Assembly: GCF_030691015.1 (NCBI RefSeq)
Contig: NZ_JAUYFF010000008.1
Coordinates: 62,001 to 126,000 of the forward strand
DNA length: 64,000 nucleotides
Direction: 5' to 3'
DNA from: Sulfuricurvum sp.
GTDB lineage: Bacteria; Campylobacterota; Campylobacteria; Campylobacterales; Sulfurimonadaceae
Shown: positions 47,310 through 57,256 of the stretch, in pieces
Layout: the number at the start of each line of letters is the position of its first letter
Numbering within the stretch: the first letter of the stretch is position 1
The notes under the pieces: model-generated
The model's input: the letters and a program-made list of their open reading frames with translations, nothing else
The model's database searches: none
What the model was told of the DNA's origin: nothing
Made by a program: the position numbers and the translations under genes

Positions 47310-48140
47310 TCACCCCTCATTGGTATGGTGTATTCGAATCTCTCGTTGCGGGTAGGGAATCGTAATATTCGCTGTTTTCAACGCTTTATAAATCGTCATA
47401 TTGACCTCAAACTGTGTCTTGAAATAGTTGCGGGTCGGCACCCAATAGCGAATACCGATCTCTACGGCACTCTCACCGAATTTTTCGATTCCGACAATCG
47501 CTTTTGTCTCGGTAGAGACACTTTCAAATCCTTCAATGGCTTCTCGAATAAGGGCAATCGCTTTTTCGGCATCGGCATCATACGAAATGCCCACACTCGA
47601 TTCGACAACACGGTAATTAAACGAGTTAACAATCACTTCGCCGATCATATGTTTATTCGGAACGGTAATCAGCTCTTCATCCTCCGTGCGGAGCGTCGTA
47701 TAGGCGAGGCGTATCTCTTCGACTTCCCCGTATACTTTATTGATCAAGATCGTATCCCCGATTTTAAAAGGGCGGGTAATGATTAATGAGATTCCGGCGG
47801 CATAGTTGGCAACACTCCCCTGAATCGCCAATCCGGCCGTTAAAAAAATTGCACCCACAGCGGCGATAAAGGGGGCGATCGATATCCCCAGTTTACCGAT
47901 AGCAACCACCAGCATCGCCCCGAAAATCAATACACGAACACCGTTAGCGACAAATTTGCTAAGGGTCGGATCAAAATCGTGCTGCTCTAAAAATTTCATC
48001 ATCACGTTAAAAACGTATTTCGAAAAGAACCAGCCGATTATGACGATGATCAAAGCACCGATAATCTGAAAACTGTAGTTGGCTAAAAAATCGATCACTT
48101 TGAGATAAAACTGATTCAAATAGGCTAATTCTTGGTCCAT
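47310..48140 (-). CDS. MscS-family small-conductance mechanosensitive channel
   Basis: A 276-residue MscS homologue, close to the 286 residues of E. coli MscS. Three membrane helices fall within residues 20-115; the Gly/Ala-rich pore helix is AAVGAIFLTAGLAIQGSVANYAAG-like (about 90-112), followed by the beta domain GDTILINKVYGEVEEI and a C-terminal cage. It relieves pressure after osmotic downshock. Translational coupling to the methyltransferase downstream is likely. Confidence 0.92.
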   Translation of the reverse strand: MDQELAYLNQFYLKVIDFLANYSFQIIGALIIVIIGWFFSKYVFNVMMKFLEQHDFDPTLSKFVANGVRVLIFGAMLVVAIGKLGISIAPFIAAVGAIFLTAGLAIQGSVANYAAGISLIITRPFKIGDTILINKVYGEVEEIRLAYTTLRTEDEELITVPNKHMIGEVIVNSFNYRVVESSVGISYDADAEKAIALIREAIEGFESVSTETKAIVGIEKFGESAVEIGIRYWVPTRNYFKTQFEVNMTIYKALKTANITIPYPQREIRIHHTNEG

Positions 48141-48281
48141 AAACGGCTCCTGATTAGGGGTGTTCTTTATTGCCGTTATTATAGAGCAATTTTATATCAA
48201 TGCCATAATCTTTTATTTAAGATAACAGTAGTATCATAAATTTGAATTATTTAAAACTCTTCGCAACAAAAGGAGACTCCG

Positions 48282-48704
48282 ATGGAACATAACGGCAAAC
48301 TAATTATTGTGGCAGATATGGGTGAACTGAAAAGTTATAAAGTACGAATGATTACTGAAACAAACCGCTACCATCTGGAATTACAAAGCGATATTGATTA
48401 TATAGAGGGTCGTCAGAACATGGGTGAAACACTTAGTGATGATCGGGGTAGATTCGGGCACAAATCAGGAGATGATCACGGTAGTGAACATGAAAGCGAA
48501 CAGCGTTTAGTTCACCAAATCGCAGATGATATCTCGACACTTCTCTCAAACGCACAGCCGAATTCTTGCTACCTTGCGTTTCCTGCTAAGCATCACAAAG
48601 AGTTGATATCAGCCCTCTCTACTCGAGGACAAAAAGCTTTGGCAAAAAACATAGATGCCGATCTCGTCAAATGTCCCGTAGAAGAATTGCTTTCCCACTT
48701 CTAA
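48282..48704 (+). CDS. Host_attach-family (eRF1-fold) protein
   Basis: A 140-residue soluble protein with the pattern of the 'protein required for attachment to host cells' family: an initial LIIVADMGELKSYKV strand, a charged variable middle (about 50-75, many D/H/G/E), then SCYLAFPAKHHKELISAL and a KNIDADLVKCPVEELLSH ending. The family resembles an eRF1/archaeal release-factor domain and occurs widely in free-living bacteria, so the attachment name is misleading; its function is unknown. ATG follows AAAAGGAG. Confidence 0.75.
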   Translation: MEHNGKLIIVADMGELKSYKVRMITETNRYHLELQSDIDYIEGRQNMGETLSDDRGRFGHKSGDDHGSEHESEQRLVHQIADDISTLLSNAQPNSCYLAFPAKHHKELISALSTRGQKALAKNIDADLVKCPVEELLSHF

Positions 48705-49567
48705 ATAAGGGATTTATTTTTATGGCTGACATAATTTAATACTGCCATAGAGATGATCAAAATACCGACTCCGCTAATCAGATAAAAGGCAAAATGCATA
48801 TTAGTGATATCGTTGATAGCGACTTTAAAGACGACCATCAGCGATTCGATCGAGAGGGCGATAATGATAGAGGTCAAAAACTTCGTCAGGGTTTTGTATT
48901 CGTTACCTTCTTCGAGGGTTAGGGAGCGGTAGAATACCTCCTGCTCCAAGATCGTTTTTGCCAAATCGTAAATTGCTATTGCGAGGGTAATACCGATGAT
49001 CGATTTAAAGACATACTGGAGCGTTTCATCACCGGAACTCATAAGTGCTTTGACAAATCCAAGCAACCCATACCCGCCCAAAAACAGTGAAAGCAATACC
49101 AACCCTCCCCCTAGCAAGCCGTAAACCCATACGGAGAGTTTAGAGATGAGACGAGTACTCTCGATAAGGTGCATTTTCCCCAATACCGCAACAAGATCAA
49201 GATCAAATACGGCGATTTTGCCATCGGAGTATTTGCGAGCGACCGAGACTTTCGGCTGACCGCTATTGGCACAGATGTAGGGGTTTGAGATGTAGTTGCC
49301 TTTATCATCAAACTGGATACGGTTGATGAAATAGGCTCTATCGGTACCTTTTAAACTCATATCATGGCCGCTTCTGCGCCATGTCGGGGTGATCTGTTCC
49401 CCTTTTTCATCCATCAGATACATATCGGTGAGACAGGGGAGCCGTTTAAAAAATTGTTTCACTTGCTCATCATCGAAATCGTGATGAGGATTATCGCTGA
49501 TCGTACTCAGTAAAAAACCCTCTACCGATTCACGGTTTTCACGGTATATCTGCATCATTTGTTTCAT
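48701..49567 (-). CDS. Cache-like sensor protein with 4-TM C-terminal domain, copy 2
   Basis: A 288-residue paralogue of the protein at 34983-35843. The sensor part (about 1-140) is a clearer PDC/Cache domain: LTDMYLMDEKGEQITPT, GTDRAYFINR, NYISNPYICANSG, then VARKYSDGKIAVFDLDL. The C-terminal four helices share AIYDLAKTILEQEV and TKFLTSIIIALSIESLM with copy 1. No output domain or N-terminal membrane helix is seen. Its stop overlaps the Host_attach gene by 4 bases on the opposite strand. Function unknown. Confidence 0.72.
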   Translation of the reverse strand: MKQMMQIYRENRESVEGFLLSTISDNPHHDFDDEQVKQFFKRLPCLTDMYLMDEKGEQITPTWRRSGHDMSLKGTDRAYFINRIQFDDKGNYISNPYICANSGQPKVSVARKYSDGKIAVFDLDLVAVLGKMHLIESTRLISKLSVWVYGLLGGGLVLLSLFLGGYGLLGFVKALMSSGDETLQYVFKSIIGITLAIAIYDLAKTILEQEVFYRSLTLEEGNEYKTLTKFLTSIIIALSIESLMVVFKVAINDITNMHFAFYLISGVGILIISMAVLNYVSHKNKSLI

Positions 49568-49713
49568 TCGTTGTGTTCCGTCTTGTTAAAGTTCTTTAGT
49601 GTATCCAAAACGGCTAACAGAAGTCAAAAGTGAGCGTGAGTTTATTTCATACCTTGTTACCATTTTTGAGTTATCATTAATAAGGATTAATTTTTTGTAA
49701 AAAGGGGCTTATT

Positions 49714-50052
49714 ATGAACGCACGAAACGATCTGAATCTCACATCATTCGAAGCAATCCTCCTATCAGAAAAAACAAAAATCGATAAAAATATCGAGCTT
49801 ATCAAAGTGGAACTCAACAGTATCGGAATAGATGGTGAACTTGATGAAATAATAGATATGGCCGAAATTGAAATCGAAAATTCTACCGACCATACCCTAC
49901 TCGAAAAACTGGAAGCAGAAGTCGAAGAGATCAATGCCGCGCTAAATCGGATTGCTCTGGGAACGTACGGTATTTGTGAAAAGACCGGAAAGCCCATTCC
50001 TGTGGAACGTTTGAGGGTATATCCCTCGGCACGAACCGTCGTAAACGTATAA
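49714..50052 (+). CDS. DksA/TraR-like protein lacking most zinc cysteines
   Basis: A 112-residue protein: a coiled-coil region (about 10-82) with the DxxA-like tip around DMAEIEIE, then the C-terminal zinc-finger position as GTYGICEKTGKPIPVERLR-type sequence with only C88 left of the usual four cysteines. DksA-like proteins bind the RNA polymerase secondary channel with ppGpp; zinc-free paralogues such as DksA2 function under zinc limitation. ATG follows AAAAAGGGG. Confidence 0.8.
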   Translation: MNARNDLNLTSFEAILLSEKTKIDKNIELIKVELNSIGIDGELDEIIDMAEIEIENSTDHTLLEKLEAEVEEINAALNRIALGTYGICEKTGKPIPVERLRVYPSARTVVNV

Positions 50053-50065
50053 TACCCATTGTCCC

Positions 50066-52660
50066 TTATCGTCTGATAAAACGGATAATCCCTTTACGAA
50101 TCTCTTCCGCAGCCAATATGATAACCATCACCGCGACAACGGCCCACCAATAGATGGGGTCAAACGGATGGGTACCGAAAACACTACTGAGCGGAGTCAC
50201 AAAAATAAGAACTACTAACAATCCAATCTCAAAAACAACCCCGCCCCAGTAGTATCGGTTGCTCCAAAATCCGATGGTAAACAAAGAGTCTCTTTGAGAG
50301 CGGCATGAGAGGCCGTTGCCGATCTGAGCAAAGACAATGGCGGCAAAGGTCAACGTGACCGCTTCAAGATAAAGAGGATTATCCAAGGAGAGGCTTTCTC
50401 CTCTCCAGCCGTGGGCGGTGAGATAGAACCAAAAAAGCCCCATAGACATCGCGGCACTTAAAAGTCCTAAAAAACCGAAAGCTCTCCCATAAACTCCCAA
50501 CGTCAAAATATGATCTTTACGATTTCGGGGAGGCAGATTCATCAGCCCCTTATTAGGCAATTCCGCCCCCAGAGCCATCCCCGGTATGATGTCCGTCCCC
50601 AAATCGATCGCCAGCACCAGAGGAACGGGAAGTGCCAAAGGGAGCCCAAACGCAAAAAAGAGAACATACGGTACCGCCTCAGGGAGATTACTGGCGAGCA
50701 TATAGGTGATAAAGCGGCGTATGTTTTCATAAACGGCTCTCCCCTCTTCGATCCCTTTGACGATGGTGGCAAAATGATCATCCATCAGCACGGCATCTGC
50801 CGATTGTTTCGCCACATCGGTACCCGAACCCATAGCGATACCGACATCGGCACGTTTCAGCGCAGGTGCATCGTTGACACCATCCCCTGTTACCGCTACC
50901 GTCTCTCCCATCTCTTTGAGCAACGTAATAAGCGTGAGCTTCTGTTCGGGTGATACACGGGCAAATACATGGTTTTTATGCAACAGCCGCTTGATGGCGG
51001 CAGGGGGGAGTGCATCGAGCTGTTCGCCCGTCGTTACCTCCGTGATCAGAGTAATGATCCCCGCACTCATCCCGATTGCTCCGGCGGTCAAAGGGTGATC
51101 CCCCGTAATCATCACAACCCGTATACCGGCTTTATGACATAACCCGACCGATTCTAAAATATCATCCCGCAACGGATCCACCATCGCGATAAATCCGATA
51201 AAGCTCAATCCCTCTTCAGCCTCTTCTCGTGATGTCGGGAGCGTGGTGCATTCACGCGAAGCAAAACCGATAACCCGATAGCCCAATGCCGCTAGAGCGT
51301 CATGTTTATCGATCAGTTTTTGGTGTTCACTCTCATTGATCGGCTTTTTACCCTCTGCGGTAATCACCTCATCGCATAACCCCAATATAACTTCGGGTGC
51401 CCCTTTGGAAAAAATCGAAAATCCTCCGTTGAAAGAGTGGACGGTAGACATCCGCTTTAGATGATAATCAAACGGATATTCAGAGACAATCGGGTATTCA
51501 CTCCGTCGCTGTGCAACATCGGTATAAGTGAGGGCAAAAGTATAGAGAGCCTGCTCCACCGGATCGCCGTTTGAGCCATCCGAGCGGTTGCACAAAAGAG
51601 CGGCATTCAAAAGCTCTTGTGAGGGTGGGTGTTTCTCATCCTCATCCCATGCCGCCACTTCCATCTTGTTTTGGGTTATCGTCCCCGTTTTATCTGTCGC
51701 AATCACCGTTACGGCTCCCAGATTCTCGATCACCGAGAGACCGTTGACTAAAAATCCCTTGGATGCCATCCGCTGTGCGCCAAATGCCAATGCCAGTGTC
51801 ACCGTCGGCAGCAACCCCTCAGGAATCAGCGCAACCAAAACACCGAGCGAAAACAAAAACGTTTTCCATAGCTCGTTGTCTCCGAATCCTGAGAGGAGGA
51901 TCAAACTCCCGGCAATCACCACCGATGTCAATGCAATGAGTTTCGAGATATGGGCTATCTCTTTTTGCAGATGGCTAACACCCGAATCGACACTCTGGGT
52001 CAATACGGCAATCGTTCCGTAGCGGCTCTCCTTTCCGGTCGCATATACCAGCCCCTGCGCCTCCCCTTTGACGACATACGTTCCCGAATAGAGGATATTT
52101 TTACTATGATCGCTCCCTACAGCGTCGGCGGAGACGAGTTCACTCTCTCCGCTGAGGGTACTCTCATTCACCCACACATCCGATGCCACAATCAGATACA
52201 GATCGGCAGGAACTTTATCCCCCTCGCTCAGGAGTACGATATCACCGGGGACAAGGTCGCTTGCCAATACCTCACCCTCAGAGCCTTGACGTCGTACTCT
52301 CACTTTTAGCGGGAGCATATTTCGCAAGGCTTGCAAACTTTTTTCGGTGCGATACTCCTGATAAAAGCCGAATACTCCGTTCAAAACAATCACGATAACG
52401 ATCGCCCAACCGATGGAGAGCATATGAGATGGTGGGTCAATCCACGCAATAGTAAAGCTGATACCCGCGGCAAGCCACAGCAAAAGGGCGAAAAAATGGG
52501 TAAATTGAGCCGTTAATTTAAGATACCACGGTCTAGTAGGAATTTGTGAGAGGAGATTGAAACCGTGTTGAAGATGTCGCTGTTTAACGTCCGCATCACT
52601 TAACCCCTCTGCAGAAGAATCGAATGTTACAAATAGCTCAGAAAGTGTCATCGTTTTCAT
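50066..52660 (-). CDS. P2-type cation-transporting ATPase
   Basis: An 864-residue P-type ATPase with SGES at 170-173, PEGL near 280, phosphorylation site DKTGT with D323, ITGDHPLTAGAIG and TGDGVNDAPALKRADVGIAMG, and a C-terminal six-helix region. It belongs to the P2 class; the acidic and polar residues of the Ca2+ or Na+ sites cannot be assigned here without alignment. It differs clearly from the ATPase at 6.5-9 kb. It lies 3 bases upstream-side of amrS (downstream of it in transcription), so both may be in one transcript. Confidence 0.88.
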   Translation of the reverse strand: MKTMTLSELFVTFDSSAEGLSDADVKQRHLQHGFNLLSQIPTRPWYLKLTAQFTHFFALLLWLAAGISFTIAWIDPPSHMLSIGWAIVIVIVLNGVFGFYQEYRTEKSLQALRNMLPLKVRVRRQGSEGEVLASDLVPGDIVLLSEGDKVPADLYLIVASDVWVNESTLSGESELVSADAVGSDHSKNILYSGTYVVKGEAQGLVYATGKESRYGTIAVLTQSVDSGVSHLQKEIAHISKLIALTSVVIAGSLILLSGFGDNELWKTFLFSLGVLVALIPEGLLPTVTLALAFGAQRMASKGFLVNGLSVIENLGAVTVIATDKTGTITQNKMEVAAWDEDEKHPPSQELLNAALLCNRSDGSNGDPVEQALYTFALTYTDVAQRRSEYPIVSEYPFDYHLKRMSTVHSFNGGFSIFSKGAPEVILGLCDEVITAEGKKPINESEHQKLIDKHDALAALGYRVIGFASRECTTLPTSREEAEEGLSFIGFIAMVDPLRDDILESVGLCHKAGIRVVMITGDHPLTAGAIGMSAGIITLITEVTTGEQLDALPPAAIKRLLHKNHVFARVSPEQKLTLITLLKEMGETVAVTGDGVNDAPALKRADVGIAMGSGTDVAKQSADAVLMDDHFATIVKGIEEGRAVYENIRRFITYMLASNLPEAVPYVLFFAFGLPLALPVPLVLAIDLGTDIIPGMALGAELPNKGLMNLPPRNRKDHILTLGVYGRAFGFLGLLSAAMSMGLFWFYLTAHGWRGESLSLDNPLYLEAVTLTFAAIVFAQIGNGLSCRSQRDSLFTIGFWSNRYYWGGVVFEIGLLVVLIFVTPLSSVFGTHPFDPIYWWAVVAVMVIILAAEEIRKGIIRFIRR

Positions 52661-52663
52661 ATA

Positions 52664-53689
52664 TTACTGCCACACCCCTTCGATTTCCGTCCCACAGGTG
52701 GGACAGTGATTTGCCTCTACCAAATGGTTGGTAACGTATTGTCCGATATTACCGTGACGCTCAATAACTATTTTTTGACAGCTCGGACAATAGGTCGATT
52801 CGCGCGACGCATCGTCAATGTTTCCGACATAAACGTATTTTAACCCCGCTTCTTTACCGATCTCATAGGCACGCGCTAGAGTTGAAGCAGGGGTTCGGGG
52901 AGTATCCAACATCTTATACATCGGATGAAATCCGCTGATATGCCACGGCATCGAGGGATCAAAATCAGCTTGAAATTTGGCAATGGCACGTATTTCGTCG
53001 TCCGAATCGTTCAATCCCGGAATAAGGAGGGTCGTCGTCTCAATCCATATCCCTTTTTTATGGGCATATTCGATGGTGTCTAAAACGGGTTTGAGGGATG
53101 CGCCGCAGATATCTTTGTAAAACGATTGTGTGTGCCCTTTTATATCGATATTCATCCCGTCCAAATAAGGTGCTATCGTATCAATCGCTTTGTGGGTCTC
53201 ATAACCGCTGGTAACGTAGATATTTTTCAATCCCACTTCATGGGCGAGCTTAGCAGTGTCGTAGGTATATTCGAAAAAGACCACCGGTTCGTTGTAAGTG
53301 TAGGCGATGCTTTTGCATCCGTGTTCGAGTGTCAAGGCTACGGCATCTTTCGGTGAGAGGGGACGTCCGATGATTTCGTGATGATGCTCTTTAGGGTATT
53401 GGGAGATATCGGCATTCTGGCAAAATTTGCATGAGAAATTGCACCCGAGCGTACCGAACGAAAAAATGCTCGTATCGGGTAAAAAATGAAACATCGGTTT
53501 TTTCTCAATGGGGTCAATATTGAGTGCCGCGGCAAGGCCGTAGGTGAGAAGATAGAGTTCGCCGTTTTCTACTTTGCGGATACCGCAGATACCGTATTCC
53601 CCCTCTGAGAGCTTGCAGTGCTGAGAACACGCTTCACACGCAATCCGTCCGTCCGAGAGTTTTGACGAGAGCCATGCTAAAGATGACAT
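52664..53689 (-). CDS. amrS: AmmeMemoRadiSam-system radical SAM enzyme AmrS
   Basis: A 341-residue radical SAM protein. The cluster motif is FSCKFCQNADISQ (CxxxCxxC as CNFSCKFC), preceded by an N-terminal Cys set (CEACSQHCKL, GICGIR) and followed by a C-terminal zinc-ribbon-like CPSCQK and CPTCGTE. It fits AmrS, formerly annotated as pyruvate formate-lyase activating enzyme. The partner AmmeMemoRadiSam genes (AMMECR1 and Memo) are not in the window. The substrate is unknown. Confidence 0.9.
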   Translation of the reverse strand: MSSLAWLSSKLSDGRIACEACSQHCKLSEGEYGICGIRKVENGELYLLTYGLAAALNIDPIEKKPMFHFLPDTSIFSFGTLGCNFSCKFCQNADISQYPKEHHHEIIGRPLSPKDAVALTLEHGCKSIAYTYNEPVVFFEYTYDTAKLAHEVGLKNIYVTSGYETHKAIDTIAPYLDGMNIDIKGHTQSFYKDICGASLKPVLDTIEYAHKKGIWIETTTLLIPGLNDSDDEIRAIAKFQADFDPSMPWHISGFHPMYKMLDTPRTPASTLARAYEIGKEAGLKYVYVGNIDDASRESTYCPSCQKIVIERHGNIGQYVTNHLVEANHCPTCGTEIEGVWQ

Positions 53690-53755
53690 TACCGCCCCCT
53701 GCTTATTTTCTCCATTCTAACTCTACAGACATTAAAAGATACATTAAAAAACAAA

Positions 53756-55876
53756 TTAAATTATTATATCCCTCAAACTTAGCCCCACTTTCCCTTTGGC
53801 CACATCGACTTCAACGACACGGATAGCAGAGAGCTGTTGATTGACGCTCAGCACTTCGAGGGGATGAGAAATCCGCTTCTCCGACATCTGGGAGATATGG
53901 ATCAATCCGTCGTTTTTGAGTCCAATATCGACAAACGCGCCGAAATCAGCGATATTGCGAACAACCCCTGAGACGATTGACCCCTCACGAAGTTCTTTGA
54001 TGTCGGTAAGATCGGAGCGAAACATAATAGGGGGCAAGCTCTCGCGGGGGTCAAACCCCGGTTTTCGTAGCTCCGCGATGATATCACTGAGTGTCGCTTC
54101 CCCTACCCCTAACTCCTGCGCAATACGGGGAATCTGATCTTTGGTGATCATCGAGAGATCATAGCATTTTAAAAGGGTATTCGCCGCTTCGTAGCTCTCG
54201 GGGTGAACACCCGTGTTGTCCAATAGACTTTTCCCCTCCCGTATCCGAAAAAATCCCGCACACTGCTCGTATGCTTTCGCCCCCAGCCCTTTGACTTTGA
54301 GAAGCTCTTGTTTGCTTTTAAACGCTCCGCTTTTTTCGCGGTACTCTACTATCGATTTGGCAACTTTCGCCCCCACCCCCGCGACGTAGGAGAGGAGTGA
54401 GACCGAAGCGCTATTAGGATCGACCCCGATACGGTTAACCAAATCTTCGGTAACGTCTCCGAGCTTCTTTTCAAGCAGTTTTTGATCGACGTCGTGCTGA
54501 TACTGCCCAACCCCAAGCGATTTGGGATCGATCTTCACCAGTGCCGCCATCGGATCGCGCAACCTCTGGGCTATCGAGATCGCACCGCGTATCGTCACAT
54601 CGAGCTGCGGATACTCCTCTTGGGCGATTTTGGAGGCGGAGTAGACCGATGCCCCCGCTTCGGAAACGACGGTATAGGCGAGATTCAGCCCCTCATCACG
54701 GTTTAGTCTCGCGAAAAATTCCTGTGTCTCCCGTGAGGCCGTTCCGTTACCGATAGCAACGGCATTGATCCCGTAACGTTCACACAACTGCTTTACAACC
54801 TTTGCACTCTTCTCATAGTCGCTCTGCGGCGGTGTCGGATAGATGACGGCGTGATCCAAATACGTACCGTTTTCATCGACGACGGCAAGCTTACACCCCG
54901 TGCGATACGCTGGATCGGCTCCCAAAATGGCACGCTTCGTGACGGGAGGGGAACCCAAAAGCTGGGAGAGGTTTTTGCCGAACGTATTGATCGCTTGGAT
55001 ATCCGATTTCTCTTTAATCATCGCGTGCACTTCCCGCTCCAACGAGGGGAAAAGGAGCCGTTTAAACCCGTCGAGATAGCTCGCCAACAGCAAAGTCTGA
55101 GAGCTTTTGGCACTACGTGGGATACGGTAATTTTTAATCGTATTCTCCACCCGATCCATATCGAGGGTGATCTTGACACTCAACTCTTTTTCACTCACCC
55201 CGCGCATAATCGCGAGATAACGGTGCGAGGGGATGGAGGCTATCTTCTCACTCTTTCCGGCGAGCTTGGCAAATAACCCCTCCTCACTCATCCCTTTGGC
55301 CGCTTTGATCTCAAACGAGGAGTAATCGAGTATCTGACGTCGCCAATGGTCGCGCTCTTTCGGGTCGTCGCTGTAACGCTCCGCCACAATATCCTGAGCT
55401 CCTTTGATCGCATCTTCACGCGAAGTGATAGAACCTTTTACAAAACTTTCAGCACGCTTCGTAAATTCTCCCAACTCTAACTGCGCACGCTCCAACAGAT
55501 CCGCCAACGGTTCCAACCCTGCGGCGATAGCGATACTGGCACGGGTATTTTTCTTCTCTTTAAAAGGACGATAGATGTCTTCGACCTCTTGCAACGTTTG
55601 AGCGTTGTTCAGTCGTGTACGCAAATCGCTATTTAACTCCGAGCGCTCTGCAATGAGACGGGAGACCTCCTCTTTACGATCCAACAGTTTTTTCGAATAG
55701 CCGTAGATGCTCTCGAACTCACGCAACTGCTCATCGGTAGCACCGCCTGTCATCTCTTTGCGGTAGCGGGCGATAAAAGGGATAGTAGAGCCCTCTTCGA
55801 GGAGTTTTAGGATATTGGTAACGGTTTTGAGAGTGAGTCCCGTTTTTTTTGAAAGTAAATCGATGAGGCTATTCAT
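53756..55876 (-). CDS. tex: Transcription accessory protein Tex
   Basis: A 706-residue Tex homologue: N-terminal helical domain, YqgF-like RNase fold with GADPAYRTGCKLAVVDENG (about 315-335), helix-hairpin-helix segments (LSYVAGVGAKVAKSIVEYR and LKVKGLGAKAYEQCAGF) and a C-terminal S1 RNA-binding domain (about 625-700; GSIVSGVVRNIADFGAFVDIG). It binds RNA and the transcription machinery. ATG overlaps the helicase stop by one base (TAATG), showing an operon. Confidence 0.94.
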   Translation of the reverse strand: MNSLIDLLSKKTGLTLKTVTNILKLLEEGSTIPFIARYRKEMTGGATDEQLREFESIYGYSKKLLDRKEEVSRLIAERSELNSDLRTRLNNAQTLQEVEDIYRPFKEKKNTRASIAIAAGLEPLADLLERAQLELGEFTKRAESFVKGSITSREDAIKGAQDIVAERYSDDPKERDHWRRQILDYSSFEIKAAKGMSEEGLFAKLAGKSEKIASIPSHRYLAIMRGVSEKELSVKITLDMDRVENTIKNYRIPRSAKSSQTLLLASYLDGFKRLLFPSLEREVHAMIKEKSDIQAINTFGKNLSQLLGSPPVTKRAILGADPAYRTGCKLAVVDENGTYLDHAVIYPTPPQSDYEKSAKVVKQLCERYGINAVAIGNGTASRETQEFFARLNRDEGLNLAYTVVSEAGASVYSASKIAQEEYPQLDVTIRGAISIAQRLRDPMAALVKIDPKSLGVGQYQHDVDQKLLEKKLGDVTEDLVNRIGVDPNSASVSLLSYVAGVGAKVAKSIVEYREKSGAFKSKQELLKVKGLGAKAYEQCAGFFRIREGKSLLDNTGVHPESYEAANTLLKCYDLSMITKDQIPRIAQELGVGEATLSDIIAELRKPGFDPRESLPPIMFRSDLTDIKELREGSIVSGVVRNIADFGAFVDIGLKNDGLIHISQMSEKRISHPLEVLSVNQQLSAIRVVEVDVAKGKVGLSLRDIII

Positions 55877-57126
55877 TAGTTTCCTGAGTTTTTAGCATTT
55901 TTGGCGGCAAGTTCACGCGCTTTGTCTTTTTTACTCTTCCCTTTTCCCTTGATCGGTTCGGGTCCTTTGACTTTGGGCGGCGGAGTTCCGACCAGTTCAA
56001 ACCCCTCGATCTGCTCACGCGGCAGTTTAATAGAGGAGCGTTTTTCGATCAATCTAAAATGATCCCGTTCCTCGTAACCGATAAACGAAATCGCGAGACC
56101 CGATTTGCCCGCACGACCCGTCCGCCCGATACGGTGGATATAATCTGCCGGAGAGCGGGGAAGATCGAAATTGATAACGCAGGTGATGTCGTCGATGTCC
56201 AGCCCGCGCGCGGCGATATCGGTGGCAAAGAGGATACGGATTTTTTTCGCTTTGAACTGCTCCAATACATACCTACGATCCTCTTGGAGGAGATCACCGT
56301 TAAACGAATCGGCCGAAAATCCGTACTTGCGAAACTTTGCGGCGATATTGTCGGAGGCTCTTTTGTTCGCCATAAAGACCAGTACCTGCTCCCATTTTTC
56401 ACTCTCAAGAAGGTGTCTCAGCAAAGGCCCCCGATTCTCGGGATTCACCTCGATAACCCGCTGTCGGATACTCTGTACGGTCGGCATCTCTGATTCTATG
56501 GAGATATGGATCGGGTTTTGAGTGATACGGGAGGCGATCATATCCATCTTCGGCGGATAGGTCGCGGAGAAGAGGAGGTTTTGACGCTGTGAGGGGATAG
56601 CTTCTAAAATCAATTCCAACTCTTCGGCAAATCCGAGATCGAGCATTTTGTCCGCCTCATCAAGGACAAAAAATTCCAAATGCGACAAATTCATCTGCTT
56701 TTTTTTCAGTACGTCGAGAAATCGCCCCGAAGTTGCGACAAGAATGTCGCACCCTTGTTGTATTGCGTAGAGCTGATCACCGATACTCTCTCCGCCGATG
56801 ACACTCACCACCTTCGGTTTTGTCGGCAAATGTTTTCCCATCGTCTCGAACGTCTGCGCTACCTGCAGTGTCAATTCGCGCGTCGGAGTGAGAATGAGGG
56901 CTTTGATCTTCCCTTTCCCTTCGCCGCGCGTTGCCGACCAAAGCTGTAAAATCGGCAAGACGAAACTGGCACTTTTGCCGCTTCCCGTCTGTGCACGAGC
57001 GAGTACGTCTTTGTGCTCTAAGACGAGAGGGATCACTTTTTCCTGAATAGCGGTTGGCTCAGTGTAGCCCTCTTCACTCACCGCACGGTGAAGCAAAGGT
57101 GAAAGTCCGAGTTGTGAAAATGGCAT
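55876..57126 (-). CDS. DEAD-box RNA helicase (RhlE-like)
   Basis: A 416-residue helicase with Q-motif (SQLGLSPLLHRAV with EPTAIQ), Walker A ARAQTGSGKSA, PTREL, DEAD box VLDEADKM, SAT and the C-terminal motifs ARGLDI and HRIGRTGRAG. The basic C-terminal tail (about 385-416, KGKGKSKKDKARE) suits RNA binding. It could act in ribosome assembly or mRNA decay. It precedes tex in one operon. Confidence 0.93.
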   Translation of the reverse strand: MPFSQLGLSPLLHRAVSEEGYTEPTAIQEKVIPLVLEHKDVLARAQTGSGKSASFVLPILQLWSATRGEGKGKIKALILTPTRELTLQVAQTFETMGKHLPTKPKVVSVIGGESIGDQLYAIQQGCDILVATSGRFLDVLKKKQMNLSHLEFFVLDEADKMLDLGFAEELELILEAIPSQRQNLLFSATYPPKMDMIASRITQNPIHISIESEMPTVQSIRQRVIEVNPENRGPLLRHLLESEKWEQVLVFMANKRASDNIAAKFRKYGFSADSFNGDLLQEDRRYVLEQFKAKKIRILFATDIAARGLDIDDITCVINFDLPRSPADYIHRIGRTGRAGKSGLAISFIGYEERDHFRLIEKRSSIKLPREQIEGFELVGTPPPKVKGPEPIKGKGKSKKDKARELAAKNAKNSGN

Positions 57127-57256
57127 GGAAGTTCCTCGTAAATAGTAGAGGAAGTATAAGTTTATTTAGGTGTCAAGCGGATTAAATACGATTTTATCTC
57201 CCTTGTATAAGAACATAAAATGCATCTTACTTTCCAAAGCTCCACAAGGGATCACG

